Source: Alcaligenes faecalis
GTDB lineage: Bacteria > Pseudomonadota > Gammaproteobacteria > Burkholderiales > Burkholderiaceae_B
Assembly (NCBI RefSeq): GCF_005311025.1
Contig: NZ_CP031747.1
Coordinates: forward strand, 2,230,954-2,294,953
Direction: 5' to 3'
Length of the DNA: 64,000 nucleotides
Positions 1-10,100 of this stretch are shown here, in pieces. The position numbers and the translations under genes were made by a program. The notes under the pieces were generated by a model that did not search any database, had not been told where the DNA came from, and saw only the letters and a list, made by a program, of their open reading frames with translations. Each line of letters opens with the position of its first letter. The stretch's first letter is position 1.

Positions 1-11
1 GCTGCAGGTGT

Positions 12-944
12 TTACTTGCCATCGCCCATGCGACGGAAAATTGTCGCGACCAAGGGACCGGAAATATTGTGCCAGACGCTGAAGATTGCGCTGGGCACGG
101 CGGCCAATGGCGAAAAGTGGGCGCTGGCCAGGGCCACACCCAGCCCGGAGTTTTGCATACCCACTTCAATAGCCAGCGTCTTGCGCTGTGCTAAAGGCAT
201 GCCGCTCAAGCGTGCCAGTACATAGCCCAGGATGTAGCCCAGGGTGTTATGTACAACGACAACCGAGAACACCAACAAGCCACTGGTCGCAATTTTGGGC
301 TGGTTACCCGCGACAACAGCGGCCACGATAGCCACAATGGCCACCACAGATACCAGGGGCAGGGCCGCCACACCGGCTTTGATCTTTTCACCCATCAGGG
401 ATTGCACAATAATGCCCAGGGCAATTGGCAGAATCACTACCTGAACAATGGACCAGAACATGGCCGAGGCGCTGACTTCCAGCCATTGGCTGGCCAGGAA
501 GTAAATCAGGGCAGGGGTGACGATAGGAGCCAGCAAGGTGGTGACCGACGTAATGGCAACCGACAGGGCCAGGTCGCCACGGGCCAGAAAAGTCATCACG
601 TTCGACGAGGTGCCACCGGGGCAGCAGCCCACCAGAATCACGCCAATGGCCAATTCGGGTGGCAGGGAAAAGGCGTAGGTCAGAAACCAGGCCAGACCGG
701 GCATGATGATGAATTGTCCCAATACACCAATAGCCACACGGCCAGGGCGTACAAACACCTCCGCAAAGTCCTGGCGCGACAAGGTCAGTCCCATACCGAA
801 CATGATGATGCCCAGAAGTGGAACAATATAAGCGCCTAACCAGCGGTAGTGGTCGGGAAAGTAATAGGCCAGTACGGCAAACAGTAGAACCCAGATGGCA
901 AAGGTATTGCCAACAAAACGGCTCAGGCGGGCGATAGCCTGCAT
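12..944 (-). CDS. Bile acid:sodium symporter (BASS) family transporter
   Basis: The product is a polytopic inner-membrane protein of about 310 residues with some nine or ten hydrophobic segments. It carries the glycine-rich region of the family (VGCCPGGTSSNVMTFLARGD), followed later by an EVGMQNSGLGVALA segment. The family imports organic anions such as bile acids, pantoate or keto acids with sodium; the substrate here cannot be told. I chose the ATG at 944 because an AAGGA ribosome site lies just upstream and the protein then begins MQAIARL. A longer frame open to 1049 adds only a non-conserved, proline- and histidine-rich stretch. The gene is divergent from the EamA transporter at 1292. Confidence 0.88.
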   Translation of the reverse strand: MQAIARLSRFVGNTFAIWVLLFAVLAYYFPDHYRWLGAYIVPLLGIIMFGMGLTLSRQDFAEVFVRPGRVAIGVLGQFIIMPGLAWFLTYAFSLPPELAIGVILVGCCPGGTSSNVMTFLARGDLALSVAITSVTTLLAPIVTPALIYFLASQWLEVSASAMFWSIVQVVILPIALGIIVQSLMGEKIKAGVAALPLVSVVAIVAIVAAVVAGNQPKIATSGLLVFSVVVVHNTLGYILGYVLARLSGMPLAQRKTLAIEVGMQNSGLGVALASAHFSPLAAVPSAIFSVWHNISGPLVATIFRRMGDGK

Positions 945-1291
945 GATGAAATATCCTTCAAGGAGCACGGCTGGCCGGTGGGCCGGCGCGGTGCGGATTA
1001 GTCTGTTATGGGGAGCAGCATGGGTCGGGCCGGGTGTAGGGCCGTCCATCGCAGACCTGCTTAAGGGCTGGCGACGCGACTTTCCGATGGGGTGGGATAA
1101 AGCGCTGGCAACACGGGGCTGTACGGGCAGATCTGGGTAAGGTCAGGGGTACAGGCGGTGGTGAGCGAAACGGACAACATGGCAGGCCATGTTTTTTATC
1201 CTGGAAGGCCGAGCTCGGGCGTATTGTAGACCTTGGCCGCCGTGGTATTTTGATTAGCTGCCTTGCAAATGTGTGTATTAGGAGAGGGTGG
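945..1291. other. Intergenic region between divergent transporters
   Basis: About 350 bases separate the two divergently transcribed transporter genes. Short open frames cross it, but none has a recognisable product or a convincing ribosome site. I see no tRNA, repeat or clear operator. It presumably holds both promoters. Confidence 0.5.
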
Positions 1292-2215
1292 GTGAATAGA
1301 GCGGGATCACGTCTGGCGGCATACGCCTGTTTGGCCTTGTCCATGTCCTTGGTGGGCAGTTATATCGCCCTGACACGGCCGTTGGTGGCGGCACTGCCGG
1401 TGTTCTTGCTGGCCTGGCTGCGTTTCGGCATTGGCGCGATAGCCATGCTGCGTTGGCTGCGCAAACCGGCGACCGAACCCGCACTGGACCTGCGTACCCG
1501 TGGCCTGATTTTTCTGGAATCCTTTTTGGGTAATTTCCTGTTCACGCTGTGCATGGTGACGGGCATCAGCATGACCAGTGCGGTATCTGCAGGCGTCATT
1601 TTGTCTGCCATCCCCGGCATGGTGGCTTTGTTCAGTTGGTACTTCCTGAAAGAAAGCATAGGGCCGCGCACCTGGGTGTCACTGGCCCTGGGGATGGGCG
1701 GGATTGCCTTATTGGCCTTGGTACAGGCGGATGATCACGGTGTGGGTCAACTGGACCCAGGAAAAATGTGGCTGGGCAATGCGCTGATCTTTTGTGCCGT
1801 CCTGTGCGAGTCGGCTTATGCGGTCATAGGCAAGCGCCTGACCGCCGTGCTTAGTCCCAAGCGCATCAGCGCGATTATCAATCTGTGTAGCCTGGTGCTG
1901 ATTACGCCCCTAGGTTTATACGCCGCCTGGGATTTCGATTTCACGGCACCGGCAGGCTGGATCTGGCCTTTGCTGGTGTTTTATTCCTTGGCTGCAAGTG
2001 TCTGGACGGTCTGGCTGTGGATGACGGGAGTGCGTTCCGTACCTGCTTCGCAAGCCGCGGTGTTTATGGTCTTGATGCCCCTGGGCACCGCAGCAGTAGG
2101 TGTGCTGGTGCTGGGTGAGAGCTTTACGACCGTGCATATTTACGCCTTCATCCTGGCCTTGGCGGGTTTGCTGTTGGCGACGTTGCCGCAGCGTTCAGGA
2201 GCCAAATCGCCCTGA
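1292..2215 (+). CDS. EamA/DMT-family transporter
   Basis: This is a membrane protein of about 307 residues with ten predicted hydrophobic helices arranged as two EamA repeats, the usual length and layout of drug/metabolite exporters. Typical signatures are TSAVSAGVILSAIPGMVALF in the first repeat and PASQAAVFMVLMPLGTAAVG in the second. The frame is open from 1250, but a GTG at 1292 with AGGAGAG a few bases upstream is the better start. It then reads VNRAGSRLAAYACLALSM, going straight into the first helix. The substrate is unknown; relatives export amino acids or metabolites. Confidence 0.85.
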   Translation: MNRAGSRLAAYACLALSMSLVGSYIALTRPLVAALPVFLLAWLRFGIGAIAMLRWLRKPATEPALDLRTRGLIFLESFLGNFLFTLCMVTGISMTSAVSAGVILSAIPGMVALFSWYFLKESIGPRTWVSLALGMGGIALLALVQADDHGVGQLDPGKMWLGNALIFCAVLCESAYAVIGKRLTAVLSPKRISAIINLCSLVLITPLGLYAAWDFDFTAPAGWIWPLLVFYSLAASVWTVWLWMTGVRSVPASQAAVFMVLMPLGTAAVGVLVLGESFTTVHIYAFILALAGLLLATLPQRSGAKSP

Positions 2216-2361
2216 CTTATACCCACACAACTTGTCCGCATCCGTAAATGGTTCTACAAAGTATTACTGCTGTGCTCACCCTTTGTTTACTTGGGTATCA
2301 TTAGTCCCGCCAGTTTATAGGTATTAGAAAAAACTATTGATGCTTACGCAAAAGGATATAG

Positions 2362-4068
2362 GTGATGAGGGGCACGGTTTGGCCCAAGAGGTGGCCTTTG
2401 TTGGTTTTGTTTGCACCGTTTATTCCTGCATTGGCGCAGACACAAAATGGTATGGCGCAGGAATTGCTGCGGCAGCAGGAACGGGAACGTATCCTGCGTG
2501 AACAGCAAGAAACCTTGCCCGATGTGCGTTTGCCGCCTGTGCAGACCCCTGCTCCTGAGCAATTGCCTGATAAGGAAAGTCCTTGCTTTCCTATTTCACA
2601 AATACGGTTGGAGGGGGACCAGTCCCCGCGTTTTACCTGGGCCTTGAGGGCAGCCGACCCGGCCCATGATCCCGCTACGGGGCGTTGCCTGGGTACGGAC
2701 GGGATCAACGTGGTGATGGCCCGTATTCAGAATGCGATTATCGCGCGTGGTTATGTCACAACGCGTGTGTTGGCGCCTGCACAAGATTTGCGTGCGGGCC
2801 AACTGACCTTAACGCTGGTTCCAGGTCGTGTGCGTGACGTACGTTTTACCGAAGAAACATCCTTGAAGGCGACAGCCTGGAACGCGGTTCCTATCCGACG
2901 GGGCGATTTACTGAATTTGCGCGATATTGAACAGGCTTTGGAGAATTTCAAGCGTGTTCCCACCGTAGAGGCAGATATTCAGATTGTTCCCGCTGAAGGC
3001 GACGATGCCCGGCCTGGCGACAGTGATCTATTAATCGCATGGCAGCAACGCTCGCCGCCGATCCGTTTATCGGCCCATTTAGATGACTCTGGCAGTAAGT
3101 CAACAGGCAAGCTGCAAGGGGGCGTGACCGTCTCGCTGGATGACCTGTTGATGCTGAACGACTTGTTTTACGTCAACCTTAACTACGACCTGTTCAGCAG
3201 CCGTGGCAAAGGTAACCGGGCACAGACCTTTCATTACAGTGTGCCCTATGGTTACTGGACGCTGGGCGCGACCATCAGTAGCTATAAATATCATCAAACG
3301 ATTGCGGGCTACAACCAAGGCTATGTGTACAGCGGCACCAGTGACAATGCAGAGTTACGCTTGTCACGTTTGGTTTACCGTGACGCAACACGAAAAACAG
3401 CCTTGTTTGGCCGAGCCTGGACACGTCGCTCGAGTAACTTTATTGACGATGTGGAAATCGAGGTCCAGAACCGTCGCACGGGTGGCTGGGAGCTGGGGGT
3501 GACCCATCGTGAGTATTTGGGTAACAGTACCTTGGATGCGAGTGTGGCTTATCGCCGTGGCACGGGAGCCTTTAAAGCGAAAAGCGCGCCTGAGGAGCCC
3601 TTCGGAGAAGGCACCTCACGGATGAAGTTGATTACTGCCGATGTGCAGTTGATGGCGCCGTTCTCGCTGGGAACTCAGCGCGCCCGCTACATCAGTAGTT
3701 GGCGAGCGCAATGGAATCGTACGCCTCTGGTCCCGCAGGATCGCTTCTCTATTGGCGGCCGTTACTCGGTGCGTGGCTTTGATGGTGAGCTGATGCTCAT
3801 GGGTGAGCGCGGTTGGGTCTGGCGCAATGAAATCGGTGTAGCGGTTGGTGCCGGCCAGGAACTGTACTTGGGTGCCGACTATGGTCATGTAGGTGGGCCA
3901 TCCACACGCTGGCTTCAGGGACGCAACTTAGCGGGTTCCGTGATTGGGCTGCGAGGAGGGGCCAAGGGGTTTTACTGGGATCTGTACGCCGGTGTGCCTC
4001 TTCATAAGCCTGAAGGATTCAAGACCGATTCGGTCACGACGGGCTTTACCCTGAGCTGGTCCTACTGA
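2362..4068 (+). CDS. cdiB: CdiB/ShlB-type two-partner secretion outer-membrane transporter
   Basis: TpsB protein of about 568 residues that exports the neighbouring CdiA across the outer membrane. A signal peptide ends near IPALA-Q (residues 21-26). A short, charged, glutamine-rich alpha-helical stretch follows, then POTRA-type repeats (about residues 70-200), then a 16-strand-type beta-barrel with many aromatic alternating strands. The family VRGF motif is visible in SIGGRYSVRGFDGE near residue 469, and the protein ends in an aromatic strand (TLSWSY). Translation starts at GTG 2362 or ATG 2365 behind AAAGGATA. The cdiA gene begins 47 bases downstream, so the two form one operon. Confidence 0.93.
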   Translation: MMRGTVWPKRWPLLVLFAPFIPALAQTQNGMAQELLRQQERERILREQQETLPDVRLPPVQTPAPEQLPDKESPCFPISQIRLEGDQSPRFTWALRAADPAHDPATGRCLGTDGINVVMARIQNAIIARGYVTTRVLAPAQDLRAGQLTLTLVPGRVRDVRFTEETSLKATAWNAVPIRRGDLLNLRDIEQALENFKRVPTVEADIQIVPAEGDDARPGDSDLLIAWQQRSPPIRLSAHLDDSGSKSTGKLQGGVTVSLDDLLMLNDLFYVNLNYDLFSSRGKGNRAQTFHYSVPYGYWTLGATISSYKYHQTIAGYNQGYVYSGTSDNAELRLSRLVYRDATRKTALFGRAWTRRSSNFIDDVEIEVQNRRTGGWELGVTHREYLGNSTLDASVAYRRGTGAFKAKSAPEEPFGEGTSRMKLITADVQLMAPFSLGTQRARYISSWRAQWNRTPLVPQDRFSIGGRYSVRGFDGELMLMGERGWVWRNEIGVAVGAGQELYLGADYGHVGGPSTRWLQGRNLAGSVIGLRGGAKGFYWDLYAGVPLHKPEGFKTDSVTTGFTLSWSY

Positions 4069-4115
4069 ACTGAACTTTTCTTTCTTATTTCGCGCCAGAT
4101 CCAGAGTGTGATGAT

Positions 4116-7100
4116 ATGAACAAGAATTTATATCGTATTGTTTTTAACCGTACGTTGGGCTTATTCCAGGTTGTAGCGGAAATTGTGCGCCGCAATGGAC
4201 CCGGTGGGCGTGCTGGTACGAGCACCACCGCGCATAGTCGCTTCCTGGCCGTTGTCAATCCTGTCTACTTTGCCTTGGCGATGGCACTTGGTCAGGTTTT
4301 TATGGTGCCGGTAGCCCATGCTCAGCTTGTAGCCGATCCGAATGCTCCGGGCAATCAGCAGCCAACGGTGCTGGAAGCAGCCAATGGGGTGCCGTTGGTT
4401 AACATCCAAACGCCTAGCGCTGCGGGTGTCTCGCGCAATACTTATCAGCAGTTTGATGTCGATACGCAAGGTGCGATTCTTAACAATTCCCGTACAAGTG
4501 TGCAGTCCCAATTGGGAGGCTGGGTGCAAGGCAACCCCTGGCTGGCGCAAGGGACGGCGCGCGTTATCTTAAATGAGGTCAACTCCAACGATCCCAGCCT
4601 GTTGCGGGGCTATGTGGAAGTGGCGGGTGATCGTGCGCAACTGATCATTGCCAACCCTGCGGGTATCTCGTGTGATGGTTGTGGTTTTATCAATGCTGAC
4701 CGTAGCACGCTGACCACCGGCAAACCGATTATCAATGGTGGGGCGCTGGAGGGCTACCGTGTGCAAGGCGGCAGCATTTCGGTTTTGGGTCAAGGTTTGG
4801 ATGCCAGTGCCGCTGACTATACGGATTTAATCGCCCGCTCGGTGCAAGTCAATGCAGGCATCTGGGCACAGCAATTACAGGTCACTACGGGTGCCAATGA
4901 AGTCAGTGCCGACCACAGCAAGGTGCAAGCCGTCGATACCGATAGCGGGGCGCCTGCATTTGCCTTGGATGTCGGCGCCTTGGGGGGCATGTACAGCCAG
5001 AAAATTGTTCTCGTGGGGACCGAGCGTGGGGTCGGGGTGCGTAACGCTGGTGCGATTGGTGCTCATGTGGGGCAGGTGGTGGTGACTGCCGATGGTCGTT
5101 TGGAAAATAGTGGCACGATACAGGCCAAGGCAGATACGCAGATACAGGCAAATGATGGCCTGGCAAACACCGGCGTCATTAGTGCGGGCCGTGAACTGTC
5201 CATAGACAGTGTCAAGGATATTGATAACCGCCAGGGGACGCTGAACGCGCGGCGGGTGGCGATTAAAGCCCAGTCTTTGGATAATCAGGCAGGCACCATT
5301 GAGCAGGCTGGAACCCAGAGTTTGTCATTGTCAGCCGCTCAAATCAGCAACCGGGAGGGCGGTCGTATTGGTTTGATTGCTCAGGACTCATCGTCAGGAG
5401 AGCCCCCTCCTTCGGGGACCGGTGTGGATGGGGAAACGGGCGGTACGGGCGCTAATCCGGCGCCGGGCACTGGCCAGGAAGGCACGGGCGTTGGTAGCGT
5501 TGCGCCGCTGGAGCCGGGACAGCTTGATATTGCGACTAGCTTGGACAATACGGGTGGCCGTATTGTGGCTGGTGGCAATATCAATATGCTTGCCAAAGCG
5601 GGGCTGAATAATGATGGGGGACACCTGGGCCTAGGGCGGCTTGAGGTTAGCGGCGGCGACTTGAGTAACCGTCAGGGGGAAATCAAGCTTGCCGATCAGG
5701 CCCAAATTGCCGTCGGGCAGTTCCGTAATGACAAGGGCCTGTTGCAATCGGCCGGTTCGCTTGATCTGAGCGCACAGGAACTGTCCAATCGTGGCGGCCA
5801 GCTTGTCGCTACAGGCGATCAATCGACTCGTGTGCAGGTGGTGGGCACACTTGATAACCGTGACGGGGGAAAACTGGCCAGTAATGCTGATCTGAACATT
5901 CGAGCCGGTGTCTTGGAAAACAAGGAAGGTGAGGTTTTGCACGCAGGCAGTGGGCACCTTGACCTGTATGCCGCCAACTTGCAGGGGCAGCAAGGCCATA
6001 TTGCCAGTAATGGCACCTTGAATCTTCGCGGTACAACGACAGACTTGCAACAGGCCACGACGCAGGCACAGACAATCAGCGTTGAGACTGGCACGCTCAA
6101 TACCGCCAGAGGCACTTTGCTGGCCACGGGCGGGGATGCCCTGGTACTGAAGGCGCAGGACTCAATCGATAACCGTGACGGAATGATCATCGGCAATGGT
6201 CACGTGCAAGTGCAAGCGGGCGCGCTTCACAACCAGGGCGGTACGGTATCGTCCGCACAGACATTGAGCATGGATGTTCAAGAGTCGCTCAATAATCAAG
6301 GTGGCAAGGTATTGGGTGTGGCCGATGTGTTTATTGACGCCGGAACCGTCGATAACCGTGAAGGCGGTCTGCTTGTGTCCACGGACGGTGGCATGGAGGT
6401 ACGGACACAGGGCCGTACCGAGAACGCCAACGGCATAGTACAAGGTGCTGCGGCTACCCGCCTGATGAATGCTGGGTTGGGCAATGCGGGGGGCATCGTG
6501 CTGGGCTCTCGTGTTGATGTTCATACCCAAGGGGCCTCGCTGGACAATGCCGGCGGCACCATTGCTAGCACGGATGGCACGTTGAATCTGGACAGTGGAG
6601 CATTGAATAATGCCGGCGGCTTGCTGCAATCGAACAAAGCGTTGCGTCTGGATACCCATGGGCAGGAACTGATCAACACAGGCTCGGGCAGTGCGGGCGG
6701 GATCGTGAGCGGCCAGGCCCTGACGCTGACCAGTGCGAATGTGGATAACCGTGAAGGGGTGATCTACAGCCAAGGTGATGCCAATCTGGAGCTGTCGGGC
6801 GTGGCGAACAATAGGGCTGGGCTGATAGCGGCAGGTAAGGCGCTACACCTTCAAGCGGAGCAGATTCTTAATCAGCATACTCAAGGCACAGATGCCAGCC
6901 CCTCTCGGGGCATACAAGGCAAACAGGTCACGCTGACGGCGGGTCATGTTGATAACACCAAGGGTGCGTTGGCTGCGGATGACTCCCTGGTGATTCGTGG
7001 AAGCGGTACGGCCAGTGTGGTGGATAACACGGCAGGCCAGTTGTATTCGGATGGCCGTATTGAACTGGCTGCCCATCGGGTGCTTAACCAGTCAGGTACG

Positions 7101-10100
7101 ATGCTTGCCGGCCAATCCTTAGCGCTTGCCGCAGACACGGTAGGAGGTGATGGCAGCCTGCATTCAAAAGGCGATCTGAGCCTGTCTGTTCAGCAGAATT
7201 TCACTAACCTGAATGATATTCGGGCTAACGGCCAAGCAGTGATTCACTCGGCTGCACAGTTGAACAATCAGGGCGTGATTCAGGCGGGTACGCTTGAACT
7301 GCGTGGCGAACACGTCAATAACACGGTTACGGGGGAGATCAGCGGGGGGCGCACCACCGTTGTTGCCAAGGGAACGTTAAGTAATCGTGGCCTTATCGAT
7401 GGCGCTCGAACTCATATTGATGTGGGCACGCTGGATAATGCGGGTACGGGTCGCCTATATGGGGATCATCTAAGCATTCAGGCCGATACTGTTAATAACC
7501 GGGAAGAGGGTGATCGTGCTGCTGTCATCGCCGCACGAGAGCGCTTGGACATCGGTGCCAAGCTTATTAATAATCGGGAGCAAGCGCTGATATTCAGTGC
7601 TGGCCCAGGTGCTGATGCTCTTAATGTCGGTGGTGCACTGGATGGGCAGGGGCAGGCGACCGGTCGCGCGGTCCTGGTTCTGAATGACAGCGCCGTCATT
7701 GAATCTTTGGGTGGCATAAGCATCGATGCCAACCGTTTGCTCAATCGCAATCTGCATTTCAATACCGAATTGGTCCGGGTAGGCGAACCGACACAGCATA
7801 CTTATATTCAGCCCTCGGGGGATCCGAACAAGCATGATATCAGTGAGTATCGGTGGGAAGGCTGGAGCCGCGCTGGACGCTATCGTCACCGGGAAACGGG
7901 TGCCGAGGTGCGCAACTGGACTCAGTATGAGATTACCCGCAGCGAATATGAAACCCAGGTGACCGAAAGTGCTCCATCCCTGATTCGCGCCGGTGGTAAT
8001 CTCACTTTACATGGCAATGAGCTGCTGAACGACAAGAGTCAGATCATTGCTGGTGGCGTTCTTCAGGGTGATTTGGATAAGCTAAAGAATGAAGCGGTCT
8101 TTGGGCAGCATGTCATTCGCCAGGCTGGAACCAGCCAATACACCTACAGCCGGTGGCGGGGTGGTTTCAAGCGTTATCACCAGCGCAAATGGCATTCGAA
8201 AATTGCCTATAACCCGGCTGATAGCGTCACTACATTCAGCCTGGATGTATCTAAGCTTATCGAGAATGCGGCGGGACAAGGCAGTGGCTTTGCCATTGAT
8301 GATCGACAGACGGCTCAGGTGGGGGGGCAACTGGAGCGCAATGGCGCCGTGGAGCGCAAGCCAATAAGTGAAGTTCAGGCTCAGGCCCCTGGCTTCAATG
8401 GTGATACGCTCGAGCACATCCGGATGGTTCAGGTCGATACCGAGATCCCCACTAACAGCTTGTTCCGCACCAGCCCCGATGCTGGTACTTATCTGGTTGA
8501 GGCCGACCCGCGATTTACCGACTATCGCCAATGGCTCAGCTCGGATTATATGTTGACCCGGCTTGGCTATGATCCTGTCACGATGCTCAAGCGTCTGGGC
8601 GATGGGTTTTATGAGCAAAAGCTGGTTCGTGACCAGATCAATCAATTAACGGGACGCCGTTTTTTGGAAGGCTACGTCAATGATGAGGAGCAGTATCGTG
8701 CTTTGCTGGAGGCGGGCAGCTCCTATGCCAAGAAATGGAATTTGCGCCCTGGAGTCGCGCTCAGTACAGAGCAAATGGCTCAACTGACCAGCGATATGGT
8801 TTGGCTGGTCGAGCGTGATGTCACCTTACCGGATGGCAGCAAGGCCCGTGCTTTAGTGCCGCAAGTCTATGTTCGCGTCAGACCGGATGATCTTGATGGG
8901 AGCGGCACCTTAGTGGCGGCCAACGCGATCGATCTTGCTATCAAGGATGATGTGCTTAATTCCGGAATGATTGCCGGGCGTACAGCCGTCCGGATCACGG
9001 GACAGAACCTGCGTAATCTGGGAGGGCGTATTGCCAGTGACGCAGTGGTCCTTAGTGCCCGTGAGGATATTGACAATGTGGGTGGCACGATCCAGGCCAA
9101 GAGCGCCTTGCTGCTTGATGCCGGACGCGACCTTAACGTGGTCAGCACGACCCACAGTGATGTCAAGCAGGCAGGGAAAAGTGACTTTAGCCGGACCAAC
9201 CTAGACCGGGTGGCGAGCCTTTACGTGACCAATTCTGATGGCATTCTGTTGGCGGCAGCCGGTCGTGACCTCACACTGAATGCAGCACAAGTGATCAATA
9301 GCGGCAAGGACGGCCAGACTGCGCTGGTGGCCGGTCGTGATGTCAGTCTGGGGACCGTCGCCATTGCAGAACAAGAGAATAATGTTCTTGATGCCAACAA
9401 CTACCTGAAGCAAGGTTATGAGCGGGAGGTAGGCACCAGTATCACGACCGCGGGGGACGTACGGGTACAAGCAGGTCGAGACTTGACAGCGCTTGCCGCG
9501 ACCGTGACCAGTGAGCAAGGCGCTGTGGTCGCTGTTGCGCAAGGCGAGGCCCAGATTTTGGCCGGACAAGATAGTCGTAACTGGAGTGAAGGCCGGCAAA
9601 TCAAAAGTCGTGGTCTGCTCAGTTCCAAGAAAATGACCACCCGCGACAGTCTGGAGGAAACAACGGCCGTATCCAGTACCTTCAGTGGTAAGACCGTGGC
9701 TGTGCAAGGGGAAAATGTCACGGTCACTGGCAGCAATCTGGTGTCTGATGCGGGTACCGTTATTGCGGCCCGCAATGATCTGACCATTCAGGCCGCAACA
9801 GATACCAAGCAGGAAAGCCATTTCAAGCGGGTCGACAAATCCGGTTTCATGACTGGCGGCGGTTTGAGTTTCACGATTGGCAAGCAGATGCAAAGTGCTG
9901 ACCAACAGGATGCCAGCACACGGGCAGCGGCCTCGACAATCGGCTCGACGGATGGGGATGTCATGTTGGCAGCGGGTAATCGCTATCAGCAGACAGGTAG
10001 CCATGTTCTGGCACCCAAAGGCGATATCGACATTCATGCTAAGCGGGTGGATATTCTTGAGGCTCGTGAAACCGGCATAAACATTCAGGAAAGTAAGTTT

